From Nonomuraea harbinensis (GTDB lineage Bacteria > Actinomycetota > Actinomycetes > Streptosporangiales > Streptosporangiaceae), in assembly GCF_019396385.1 (NCBI RefSeq), contig NZ_JAHKRN010000016.1:62001-126000 (forward strand): DNA of 64,000 bases. The letters run 5' to 3'. Positions 38,063 to 45,709 of this stretch are shown here, piece by piece (positions within the stretch are counted from its first letter, which is position 1; each line of letters begins with the position of its first letter). The notes beneath the pieces were generated by a model that made no database searches, was not told the DNA's origin, and saw only the letters and a list, made by a program, of their open reading frames with translations. The translations under genes and the position numbers were made by a program.

Positions 38063-39153
38063 CGTGCCTCCCATCCGGCGACGGCGTCGAGCAGGCCGCC
38101 GGTGTGCCAGAGAACTGTGGTCAGGTCGGGGTCGTGGCGTCGTTCGCCGAGGATGCGGGGGAGGGCGCCCAGCGCCTTCGCGGTGTAGACCGGGTCGAGG
38201 ACGACCCCTGAGGCGCGCAGCGCCAGCCGCGCGGCGCGCTCGCCCTCCTCCGAGGGGCGGGCGTGCCCGGGGCCGCGGGCGTCCTCGACGACGACATCGG
38301 ACGCGTCCGGGATCTCGGTCCCCATCAGCCGGGCGCATCCTTCGCCCAGCTCGAGTATCCGCCGGGCGGTCTCATCCGGCGGCCGACTGACCGAGGCGCC
38401 ACGAATCAGCATCCTGCGCCCCGACGCCACGGCCCCGGACACCAGCCCGGCCTGCGTCCCTCCAGACCCCGCCGCCACGACAACCACAACGGGCCCCACA
38501 AGCCGGCCCTCAACGTGAGCCCCGGCTTGTGCCCCGGACCGGCCCTCAGAGTGAGGCCCGTGCTGGGCCGCGGTTTGGTCCCCGGGCTGGGGCGCGGCTT
38601 GGGGTACGAGTTGGGTGGCGAGTTCGAGGGCTGCCAGGTGGAAGCCGGTCGCGCCGAGTGGAGTCGCGCCGCCGCGTGGTACGGCGAAGGCGGTCTGGCC
38701 GAGTTCGCCGGCCGCCCTCTCGATCGCGACGTCGACGAAGGCGCGGTCCGGGTCGTGGGTCCATCGGATCTCCGCGCCCCAGTGGCGGGCCGCGAGCAGG
38801 TTGGGGTGCGAGGTCTGGGGAGGCGATCCGGCGTAGATCAGTACGCAGCGCAGGCCCGCCCAGGCGGCGGCCGCCGCGGCGGCCTGGCAGAAGTTCGAAC
38901 CGGGCGTCCCGCCGGTCACCAGCACACGCGCACCGGACTCACGGGCGGCCGCGATCAGCATCTCCAGCTGACGCGCCTTGTTCCCGGCCACCGCGAAGCC
39001 GGTGAGGTCGTCGCGCTTGAGCAGCATCCGCCCGCGCACGCCCAGCGCCTCGGCCAGCCGTGGCGCCTCCACCAGGGGAGTGGGCAGCACGGCCAGCTCG
39101 GCCCGGGGCGGCGCCACCCCCTGGTTCTCCCGGTGATCCGGTGTCACGGCCAT
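38059..39153 (-). CDS. D-cysteine-desulfhydrase-like PLP enzyme (XcbE1-type)
   Basis: A 364-residue fold-type II PLP enzyme of the D-cysteine desulfhydrase/ACC deaminase family. The PLP lysine lies in AGNKARQLEM, the phosphate-binding loop is TGGTPGSNFCQAAA, and the second glycine-rich loop is AAGSGGTQAGLVS. Between the latter two, a low-complexity insert of about 35 residues (DNA about 38480-38590, rich in Gln, Ala, Gly, His) interrupts the fold. In the bacterial coenzyme M pathway a member of this family performs the thiolation stage. ATG 39153 follows GGAGGAG and overlaps the upstream lyase stop by 10 bases. Confidence 0.83.
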   Translation of the reverse strand: MAVTPDHRENQGVAPPRAELAVLPTPLVEAPRLAEALGVRGRMLLKRDDLTGFAVAGNKARQLEMLIAAARESGARVLVTGGTPGSNFCQAAAAAAAWAGLRCVLIYAGSPPQTSHPNLLAARHWGAEIRWTHDPDRAFVDVAIERAAGELGQTAFAVPRGGATPLGATGFHLAALELATQLVPQAAPQPGDQTAAQHGPHSEGRSGAQAGAHVEGRLVGPVVVVVAAGSGGTQAGLVSGAVASGRRMLIRGASVSRPPDETARRILELGEGCARLMGTEIPDASDVVVEDARGPGHARPSEEGERAARLALRASGVVLDPVYTAKALGALPRILGERRHDPDLTTVLWHTGGLLDAVAGWEAR

Positions 39154-40346
39154 GAGGGCGACTCCTCCGACCTGGCGCGGCGGGCGCGGGCGACCACGAG
39201 GTCGACCATGGCGGCGGCCGCGCCGGCGTCGGACGGGTTCTGGGTGCCGCCCAGGTGGGTGCGCAGGTTGGCCGCCATCCGGTCCGAGCGCACCTCGAGT
39301 CCCTCGACGAGCTGGACCCCGAGCCTCAGCGCCGTGCCCGACAGCAGGCACACCTCGGGCAGCGCCACCCATTCGGCCTTCCAGGCCCGCCCGTCACGTT
39401 CGTGCTGGCTGACGACCGACTCCAGCAGCACCCCGGCGTTGGCCCTGACCAGCCGGGCCAGCGTGTTCAGGTGCTCGCTGCCCTCGGGGTTGCGCTTGTG
39501 GTGCATCGTGATGCTGCCGACCACCCCTTCGGGACGCGGCTCGCCCAGCTCGCCGATCTCGGGGCGCTGCAGCTCGTACACCTCCTCGCCGATCCGCGCC
39601 AGCGTGCCGGTGACCAGGGCGAGCAGGCCGCCGAACTCGGCGATCCGGTCGCGGGCGCTCAGCCAGGAGATGACGGGGTCGGCCAGCCCGAGGTCGGCGC
39701 AGAAGCGGGCCCGTACGGCGAGTCCGCGGTCGCCGTACGCGACCAGGGTCCCGATGCCGCCGCCGAGCTGCCCGACGAGCCACCGGGGGGCGCCCTCGCG
39801 CAGCCTGTCGAGGTGCCGCCGGATCTCGTCCGCCCAGGACGCCGCCTTCCAGCCGAAGGTGGCCGGCGCCCCCGGCTGGCCGTGCGTCCGGCCCGCGATC
39901 GGGGTGTCGCGGTGCGCCACGGCCAGGTCGAGCAGGCGGTCCTCGATCCGGCGCAGGTCGCGCCAGACGATGCCGCCGACCGCGCGCGTCGCCAGCGAGG
40001 TCCAGGTGTCGGTGACGTCCTGGACGGTCGCGCCGACGTAGACGTGCTCGCGGGCCGGCTCGGGCAGGACCCGGCGCAGCTCGTGGATCAGGCCCAGGGT
40101 CGAGTGGCCGGTCTCGCGGGTGCCGCGCGCGACCCGGTCCAGGTCGAGCCGGTCGACGCGCAGCTCGGCGGTGATGGTCTCGGCGGCCCCTGCGGGTATG
40201 AGCCCTTCCGCCGCCTGCGCCCTGGCCAGCGCGGCCAGCACGTCGAGCCACCCCTGCAGGCGGCCCCGCTCGTCGAAGATCTGTCGCAGCTCGTCGGTGC
40301 CCCACAGGTGCGAGTAGACCGTCGAGTCCGAGATGCGCGCGCTCAC
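39144..40346 (-). CDS. PurB/CMLE-like member of the aspartase/fumarase superfamily (XcbC1-type)
   Basis: A 400-residue lyase. The N-terminal AALARAQAAEGLIP and GHSTLGLIHELR, the HVYVGATVQDVTDT catalytic region, RTHGQPGAPATFGWK, and the signature GSITMHHKRNP identify the superfamily. The closest shape is adenylosuccinate lyase or 3-carboxymuconate cycloisomerase. In bacterial coenzyme M synthesis such a protein (XcbC1) removes phosphate from phosphosulfolactate to give sulfoacrylate. GTG 40346 overlaps the upstream stop by four bases. Its place two genes after comA in one coupled operon supports the XcbC1 assignment, but the assignment between the two lyases could be reversed. Confidence 0.82.
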   Translation of the reverse strand: MSARISDSTVYSHLWGTDELRQIFDERGRLQGWLDVLAALARAQAAEGLIPAGAAETITAELRVDRLDLDRVARGTRETGHSTLGLIHELRRVLPEPAREHVYVGATVQDVTDTWTSLATRAVGGIVWRDLRRIEDRLLDLAVAHRDTPIAGRTHGQPGAPATFGWKAASWADEIRRHLDRLREGAPRWLVGQLGGGIGTLVAYGDRGLAVRARFCADLGLADPVISWLSARDRIAEFGGLLALVTGTLARIGEEVYELQRPEIGELGEPRPEGVVGSITMHHKRNPEGSEHLNTLARLVRANAGVLLESVVSQHERDGRAWKAEWVALPEVCLLSGTALRLGVQLVEGLEVRSDRMAANLRTHLGGTQNPSDAGAAAAMVDLVVARARRARSEESPSWP

Positions 40347-41257
40347 GTCGCGTTCTCCCGCCCTTCCTCGGTGGTACGAAGCTCCTCGGCCAGGTCGGAG
40401 GCGGCGGCCAGCCCTGCCGAGACCAGGGTGAACGACGCTCCCCAGGGCACCACCACCGTGTCGCCGCGGGTCTCGATGTGCTCCTCCAGCAGGCAGCACT
40501 TGGTGAGCCGGGCCTCGCCGGGAGGGAGCGGCCTGACGGCCGCCAGCGCGGCCGGGCAGATGTCGACCTGCGTCACGCCCGCCGCCCGGTCCGGATAGAA
40601 GTGGTCGTGGATGGCGCGCGAGCGGGCGCAGCCCAGCAGCAGCCAGTCCGCCTCGGGCGGCACCTCGTCGAGATAGGAGACCTCCGCCCCGGGGACCGTG
40701 ATGCCGCCCCCTCGGCACGGCAGCAGGTAGTGGCCGGCCGGCTCGCGGGCGGCCATCTCCTCCAGGTCGACGACCTCTGACACGCACTCGGTCGCCGGCA
40801 GCTCCTCGGCGGTGTCGAGGACGCGCCGTACCTGGTCGACCAGCTTGGCCGGCCAGGGCGGGGCGACGTCGAGCACGTGCACCCGTCGCGGGACGGCGTC
40901 CAGCATGAAGTTGACGTGCCCGTAACGGCCGCGGACGACCACGCAGCGCGGGGCGCCGGCGATCCCGGACGCCGCGCGCAGCAGCTGGCTGGGCACGGCG
41001 GTGTCGATGTCGGCCCGGTCCACGAGGATCGTCTCCTGGGGCGACGCCAGCACGCGCACGTCGGTGACGTCGACGAACAGCTCCTCCTCGCCTGCCTTGG
41101 TGACCTCGACCAGGGCCAGTCCGTCGTCGTTGCGGGCCACTATGAACCGGGTCCTGCGATACACCTGGCGGCTCAGGAAGAACTCCCGCAGGGAACGCTC
41201 GTCGAGACCCACCGGGACGTCGGTGAACGCCACGGTTCGGTACTGATGCGGGATCAT
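40343..41257 (-). CDS. Unknown Cys-rich protein in the CoM operon
   Basis: A 304-residue soluble protein I do not recognise. The N-terminal half is beta-rich (YRTVAFTDVPVGLDERSL, RYGHVNFMLDAVPRRVHVLD), including a run on external phosphate- or nucleotide-like turns. The C-terminal half carries five cysteines: LLPCRGGG, LLLGCARSRAIHDHFYPD, TQVDICPAALA and LTKCCLLEEHIE. These could form a metal or redox site together with H-D-H. ATG 41257 has GGAGG seven bases upstream and overlaps comA's stop (ATGA). Position second in the operon makes it a candidate for an unassigned step of the pathway, such as decarboxylation or final reduction. Confidence 0.75.
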   Translation of the reverse strand: MIPHQYRTVAFTDVPVGLDERSLREFFLSRQVYRRTRFIVARNDDGLALVEVTKAGEEELFVDVTDVRVLASPQETILVDRADIDTAVPSQLLRAASGIAGAPRCVVVRGRYGHVNFMLDAVPRRVHVLDVAPPWPAKLVDQVRRVLDTAEELPATECVSEVVDLEEMAAREPAGHYLLPCRGGGITVPGAEVSYLDEVPPEADWLLLGCARSRAIHDHFYPDRAAGVTQVDICPAALAAVRPLPPGEARLTKCCLLEEHIETRGDTVVVPWGASFTLVSAGLAAASDLAEELRTTEEGRENAT

Positions 41258-42075
41258 GATGATTCCTCCAGTGGGAAAGTTCCCATCGTGTCTGAGCGCA
41301 GCCCCAGCCGGAGCGTCTCGACCGCCAGGGCGTCGGCCGGAGCGATGTTGCCGAGGTTCACGTTCGCGCCGTAACGCCGGATGAGCCAGGCCTGCTGCGC
41401 GCGAAGGGGCGCCTCGAACAGGGCGTTCTCCAGGCCCACCGCCGAGACGACCGCGTCGACGATCTCCGTGCGCACCTCGCCGGCCGGGTCGTACAGCCCG
41501 ACGGTGCCGCTCTCGCGCCCCTCGGTCACCACCCAGCGCGCGCCCGCCTCCAGGTCGGCCCGCGCGTCGGCGCCCCACTGCCTGGCCGAAGGAGGCGTGT
41601 CGGGGTTCTTGACCCCGATCTCCGAGAGCACGACGAACCGGGACGCCGCCGCGCTGATCATCGCGTTCTTGTCGTCGCGCGGGATGGCCACCGAGCCGCA
41701 CGACACCTCTATGCACGGGAACCCCACCGACTCGGCCCAGTCCATGAACCGGTCGAGCACGCCCTGCTGCCACGACACCTCAAGCAGGGTCCCCCCGGTG
41801 CAGGCCAGCACCTGGTGCGCGGCCAGCAGGTCGAGCTTGGCGTCCAGCGCCGGATCGATGTAGGCGGTGCCCCAGCCGAACTTCCACACATCGATGCTCG
41901 CGGCGGCGGAGGACAGCCGGAGCTCGGCCTCGGCCACCGACATGCCGTTGTCGAGGACGTGTGAGATGCCGCGCCGGCGGGGCTTGGTCGTGCGCTCCGG
42001 AAGGGTGAGAAAGCCGGCGACCTGCGATGTCTGGCCGCGCGACGCTTCACGGTAGCGAACGGGGTGTCCTGTCAC
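41254..42075 (-). CDS. comA: Phosphosulfolactate synthase (ComA family)
   Basis: A 273-residue TIM-barrel enzyme adding sulfite to phosphoenolpyruvate, the first step of coenzyme M synthesis. Motifs shared with archaeal ComA run along the whole length: ISHVLDNGMS, DVWKFGWGTAYIDP, CTGGTLLEV, VLSEIGVK, VVTEGRESGTVG, LFEAPLRAQQ, NLGNIAP and ETLRLGLRSDT. GTG 42075 is the start, with a GAGGAAG ribosome-like site ten bases upstream. It is the first gene of a six-gene operon in which each junction overlaps. In bacteria such genes are rare and linked to epoxide carboxylation, but no alkene or epoxide genes are present here. Confidence 0.9.
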   Translation of the reverse strand: MTGHPVRYREASRGQTSQVAGFLTLPERTTKPRRRGISHVLDNGMSVAEAELRLSSAAASIDVWKFGWGTAYIDPALDAKLDLLAAHQVLACTGGTLLEVSWQQGVLDRFMDWAESVGFPCIEVSCGSVAIPRDDKNAMISAAASRFVVLSEIGVKNPDTPPSARQWGADARADLEAGARWVVTEGRESGTVGLYDPAGEVRTEIVDAVVSAVGLENALFEAPLRAQQAWLIRRYGANVNLGNIAPADALAVETLRLGLRSDTMGTFPLEESS

Positions 42076-42158
42076 GGGAAAGGCTTCCTCACTAGAATGA
42101 CGTCTTCAGCGCCTGCTCTGTCTGCCGGCGCCACCCACCGCATGGAAGAGAACTCATC

Positions 42159-43112
42159 GTGCCGATCAACGACCTCGACCACCTGGCACAACGGCTGCGC
42201 GGCCTTCCGGGCGTGACGGCCAAGAGCGCCATCGGGGCGGTCACCGACGTGTTCGGCGGCGGTGACTGGTGGTCCGGTCCCGGCGACGACGGAGCTGTCG
42301 TGCACGATCGCGGGCGCAACCTGATCGTCGGCGGGGAGGCGATGCTGCCCTCCTTCGTCGCGAAGGACCCCTACGGCGCCGGGGTGGCGGCCGTCCTGGC
42401 GAACGTGAACGACCTCGCCGCCATGGGCGCCCGTCCTCTCGCGATCGTCGACACGATCGTCGGCCCGCGCGAGGTCACCAGGAAGATCCTGGAGGGCCTC
42501 AAGTGGGCCGGCGAGACCTACCAGGTGCCCGTGGTGGGCGGGCACCTCACCGAGAGCGACGGCCCGCCGAGCCTGTCGGCGTTCGGTCTCGGCACCGCGG
42601 AGAAGGTGCTGTCGGCCACGCACGCCGCCCCCGGCCAGGCGTTGGTGCTCGCCTGCTGCCTCGACGGGCGCATGCGCGACGACTTCCTGTTCTTCCCGTC
42701 GTTCGACGAGCGGGGCGACCGCCTGGCGGGCGACGTCCGGGCGCTGGCCGAGGTGGCGGAGTCGGGCGCGGCGGTGGCCGCCAAGGACGTCAGCATGGCC
42801 GGCGTGATCGGCTCGCTGGCCATGCTGCTGGAGGCCAGCAGGCTGGGCGTCCAGGTGGACATGGACGAGCTCCCCGTGCCCGAGGGCGTGCCGGTCGCCG
42901 ACTGGCTGTCCTGCTTCCCCTGCTTCGCCTTCCTGCTCACGACGCCTGACGACCGGGTCGAGGAGTGCGCCAAAACCTTCACCGCGCGAGGGCTGACCGC
43001 GCGCCGGCTCGGCACCCTCGACGACACCGGCGAGGTGCGCCTGCGCGACGCCTCCGGCTCGGTGGTGGTCTTCGACCTGAACGAGGAGTCCGTCACCCGG
43101 CTGGGCCGCTGA
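42159..43112 (+). CDS. Sll0787-family AIR synthase-like protein
   Basis: A 317-residue member of the PurM/SelD/HypE fold. The ATP-binding glycine region (WWSGPGDDGAVVHD), LPSFVAKDPYGAGVAAVLANVNDLAAMGARP and VVGGHLTESDG match the AIR-synthase-like protein of Nit1C clusters (Sll0787). SKD motifs are consistent with an enzyme that phosphorylates or activates an amide or thio group using ATP. GTG 42159 follows GAAGAGA. It is divergent from comA across an 83-base promoter region and convergent with the GNAT gene. Actual substrate is unknown. Confidence 0.88.
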   Translation: MPINDLDHLAQRLRGLPGVTAKSAIGAVTDVFGGGDWWSGPGDDGAVVHDRGRNLIVGGEAMLPSFVAKDPYGAGVAAVLANVNDLAAMGARPLAIVDTIVGPREVTRKILEGLKWAGETYQVPVVGGHLTESDGPPSLSAFGLGTAEKVLSATHAAPGQALVLACCLDGRMRDDFLFFPSFDERGDRLAGDVRALAEVAESGAAVAAKDVSMAGVIGSLAMLLEASRLGVQVDMDELPVPEGVPVADWLSCFPCFAFLLTTPDDRVEECAKTFTARGLTARRLGTLDDTGEVRLRDASGSVVVFDLNEESVTRLGR

Positions 43113-43127
43113 CACATGCCCGGCCTT

Positions 43128-43154
43128 CCTGACGTACGAAGTGATCACGTCAGG
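43128..43154. terminator. Hairpin between convergent AIR-like and GNAT genes
   Basis: Arms CCTGACGT and ACGTCAGG with an 11-base loop lie 15 bases after the AIR-like stop and overlap the GNAT stop at 43145. It may serve both strands. Confidence 0.45.
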
Positions 43155-43639
43155 TCGATGCTCATCTGCTGGTGGGGCACGCCGACGTAGGCGACCGGGC
43201 CGCCCACCTTCGACCAGCCGAGCCGCCGGAAGAAGCTCACGTTGCCGAGCTGGACGTACGCGATCATGCGCGCGCCGCCGGCGGCCGCGGCGGTCTCCAC
43301 CGCGTACCTGACCAGCGGGCCCCCCAGCCACAGGTGCCGATACTCCGGGAGCACCGCGAGCCGGTCCCCCTTCCACAGCCTCTCGCCGTCGGGCGCGGGG
43401 TAGCGGTACAGCCGGACCGTGCCGGCCGGCACGCCGTCGGCGAACGCGAGCACGTGGTGGACGCTGGGATCGCGGTCGAACTCGTCCTGGTCGGTCTGCT
43501 CGAACAGCGACTGCTCCGCCACGAAGACCGACCGCCGGATCCGGAGGTGCTCCTCCAGTTCCTCCGCCGCCGTCACCGTACGGCAGACGTGATGCGGCGC
43601 GGCCTGGTCAGAAAACGAGCGGGAGAGAGACGCGCCCAT
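43145..43639 (-). CDS. MSMEG_0567/Sll0786 family N-acetyltransferase
   Basis: A 164-residue GNAT-fold acetyltransferase. RIRRSVFVAEQSLFEQTDQDEFD, GTVRLYRYPAPDGERLWKGDRLAVLPEYR, AYVQLGNVSFFRRLGW and the end VGVPHQQMSIDL match the family found beside the radical SAM gene in Nit1C clusters. It should transfer an acetyl group from acetyl-CoA to an amine of the pathway intermediate. ATG 43639 makes it overlap the radical SAM gene by 32 bases, and the ribosome site is weak, so translation is probably coupled to that gene. Confidence 0.85.
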   Translation of the reverse strand: MGASLSRSFSDQAAPHHVCRTVTAAEELEEHLRIRRSVFVAEQSLFEQTDQDEFDRDPSVHHVLAFADGVPAGTVRLYRYPAPDGERLWKGDRLAVLPEYRHLWLGGPLVRYAVETAAAAGGARMIAYVQLGNVSFFRRLGWSKVGGPVAYVGVPHQQMSIDLT

Positions 43640-44777
43640 CGGGCACCACACCCTTCGTCGAACCAGCACCGGCACGTTCCAGGGCGGCCTGCCCCGAACA
43701 CGCCTGGCAGCGTGCGCATCCCGCCATGACCCCGGTGGCGGTGAGCCCGCGTCGCAGCATGTGCGGGACGACCTGCCGGTAGATCCCCTCGACGTAGTCC
43801 GCTGACGGGGGCCGTTCGTCCTCCATGAGGCTGCCCGGGACCGGGCGCAGCGGGACGATGAACGGGTAGACGCCCATGTCCACCGCCCGGCGGCACATGT
43901 CCACCGTGAGGTCGGGGTCCTCGCCCATGCCGAGGATCACGTACGTCGAGACCTGTCCTTCGCCGAAGACCCGGACCGCGCGTTCCCAGGCGGAGAAGTA
44001 CGCCTCGATGCCCCAGCGCGCCTTGCCCGGCGCGACCCGCGCGAGCACCTCGGGGTCGAAGGTCTCCACGTGGATGCCGACGGAGTCCACGCCCATGTCG
44101 CGGACCCGGTTGATCACGTCGAGGTCGGACGGCGGCTCGAACTGGACCTGCACCGGCAGCCCGGACGCCTCCTTCACGGCCTGGGCGCACCTGCCGACGT
44201 AGAGGGCGCCGCGGTCCGGGGTGGCGGTGCTGCCGGTGGTGAGCGTGGCGTCGACGGCGCCGTCCAGGTCGCGGGCCGCCACCGACACCTCCGCGAGCAT
44301 CTCGGGCGTCTTCTTGGCGATCGTGCGACCGGCCGCGAGGGAGACCCCGATCCCGCAGAACGTGCACTGGTCGGAGTTGCCCCAGTAGGCGCAGGTCTGC
44401 AGCACCGTGCTGGCCATGGAGTCCAGGTGCATGAGCGCGATCTGCCAGTAGGGGACGCCGTCGGCCGTCTTCAAGTCGTAGTACTTCGGCCGGGGAGCCA
44501 ACGCCGCGTCCGCCAACCGGACCGAGCCCTCGTAGATGCCGAAACCGTCGTCCTCCTGCCGCAGGGCGTACGGGGAGTCACGCACGTAGTCGGCCGTGGT
44601 GGGAACCGTGGCCGGGCTTCCGTCGATCCACAGCATCCCCGCGTCGGCGGGACCGGCGCCGCCCTTCCGCGCCTCCATGGAGATCTCGGTCCGCAACCCC
44701 CGGCTCTGCAACCGGGCGATCAACTCGGCGAGTTCCTCCTGGTCGAGGGTCCGGTGGGTGTCGGGTGCCTCGGTCAT
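43608..44777 (-). CDS. MSMEG_0568-family radical SAM enzyme
   Basis: A 389-residue radical SAM protein of the biotin-synthase-like type. The probable iron-sulfur cysteines are C129, C138 and C141 in TCAYWGNSDQCTFCGIG, spaced C-x8-C-x2-C rather than the classical C-x3-C-x2-C. TGSTATPDRGALYVG, VQFEPPSDLDVINRVRDMG and VSTYVILGMGEDPDLTVDMCRR follow, as in the Nit1C family. A late CARCQACSG may bind a second cluster. AAGGAG precedes ATG 44777. It heads a two-gene unit with the GNAT gene. The intergenic region upstream carries palindromic TTTACTATAGGAAA. Confidence 0.9.
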   Translation of the reverse strand: MTEAPDTHRTLDQEELAELIARLQSRGLRTEISMEARKGGAGPADAGMLWIDGSPATVPTTADYVRDSPYALRQEDDGFGIYEGSVRLADAALAPRPKYYDLKTADGVPYWQIALMHLDSMASTVLQTCAYWGNSDQCTFCGIGVSLAAGRTIAKKTPEMLAEVSVAARDLDGAVDATLTTGSTATPDRGALYVGRCAQAVKEASGLPVQVQFEPPSDLDVINRVRDMGVDSVGIHVETFDPEVLARVAPGKARWGIEAYFSAWERAVRVFGEGQVSTYVILGMGEDPDLTVDMCRRAVDMGVYPFIVPLRPVPGSLMEDERPPSADYVEGIYRQVVPHMLRRGLTATGVMAGCARCQACSGQAALERAGAGSTKGVVPDGRVSLPLVF

Positions 44778-44843
44778 GATGTGGCTCCTTGTCCGGGCCG
44801 ACTCTTAACGGTGCTCGGCTAGACCGCCATGAAGGATGACGCA

Positions 44844-44880
44844 TTTACTATAGGAAACTACTCTTTGACTACTATAGAAA
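44844..44880. promoter_or_regulatory. CTATAG palindromes upstream of the radical SAM unit
   Basis: TTTACTATAGGAAA (44844-44857) is a near-perfect palindrome around CTATAG. A second CTATAG followed by AAAG lies 24 bases away (44872-44880). A close copy, TTCACTATACTAAAC, is at 45653-45667 before the carbamate kinase gene. Confidence 0.5.
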
Positions 44881-44956
44881 GAATGTAGGGAGTGGCAACT
44901 AGGCGTCAGCGAATGACCGGGTATGCCCACAATCGCCCGGTCTGTGGCGTGTCTCA

Positions 44957-45631
44957 TCAGGAGTCCTTGAGCCGGGTCACCCACACCTCCCGTTCCTCCG
45001 CGGAGGCGGCCTCGTGAAGGACGTGTCCCCCGTCGCCGGGCTCGCCTGACGCGAGCCGGCCGGTCTCCAGGTCGATGCGCCCCCGCTCGACGGTGTGCAC
45101 GCAGGCGGTGAACGTCTCGTCCGGTCGCGTCGTCACGAGCAGCGCCCGCCCGGTGGCGGGGTCGACCTCCAGCCGCCGGTACGGGACGAACGGGTCTCCG
45201 GGACGGTAGCCGGACTCCTCCAGCACCAGCCATCCGGCCCCCGGGGCGGCCTGCGCGAGGGCGGCCAGGCGGTCGTCCAGCGTGACCTCTTCGAGCGCCT
45301 CCCGGTAACGCATCGCGAACGCGGCGCCCGCGACGGCCTCGACGTCCAGGCCGTCGGACGTCAGCAGCTCGCTGGACTCGACCACCCGGCGCACCAGCTC
45401 TCGGTGCTCGGCCCAGGCTACGACCAGCGGTTCGAGGCCCCGCCCCGACTCGCGGAGCCGCTGCGCGACCGCGCCGACCAGGCGCGTGGTCCTGAGGTAG
45501 ATGTCCGGCTGGTGGGCGCTTCCGGCGAAGGCCCGCTCCGCGGCCGCGGTCCAGAGGCGGAGAAGCTCGCTCGCGGCCTGCCGGGCGTCGGGTGCGGGTC
45601 CTGGGTCACGCACACCCTCAGTCTCGGACAT
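44957..45631 (-). CDS. Unknown 224-residue protein of the Nit1C/CoM island
   Basis: A soluble protein with two halves. Residues about 20-115 are helical (AASELLRLWTAAAERAF, TTRLVGAVAQRLRES), and residues about 130-224 are beta-rich (GWLVLEESGYRPGDPFVPYRRLEVDPATGRALLVTT). I recognise no family; it does not resemble the DUF2877 partner expected with FdrA and DUF1116. GGAGGAAATATCAA before ATG 45631 supports the start. It is divergent from carbamate kinase over a 78-base promoter and upstream of the radical SAM unit, so it belongs to the island. Confidence 0.7.
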   Translation of the reverse strand: MSETEGVRDPGPAPDARQAASELLRLWTAAAERAFAGSAHQPDIYLRTTRLVGAVAQRLRESGRGLEPLVVAWAEHRELVRRVVESSELLTSDGLDVEAVAGAAFAMRYREALEEVTLDDRLAALAQAAPGAGWLVLEESGYRPGDPFVPYRRLEVDPATGRALLVTTRPDETFTACVHTVERGRIDLETGRLASGEPGDGGHVLHEAASAEEREVWVTRLKDS

Positions 45632-45652
45632 TTGATATTTCCTCCTGGACAG

Positions 45653-45667
45653 TTCACTATACTAAAC
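45653..45667. promoter_or_regulatory. Copy of the ACTATA motif in the arcC divergent promoter
   Basis: TTCACTATACTAAAC matches 12 of 15 bases of the element at 44844-44858. An ATACTAG-type half site follows on the other strand at 45675. It may be an operator shared by two divergent promoters of the island, or a -10 region of similar promoters. Confidence 0.45.
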
Positions 45668-45709
45668 GTTACATCTAGTATCGGATATTGAGGTAGGGGC
45701 GACCAAGCA

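Noticed and set aside
44957..45631. The 224-residue gene as the missing DUF2877 (YlbF/AllH) partner
   Set aside because: It lacks the serine/glycine-rich GPGLTPSHDD-type motif and the length of that family.
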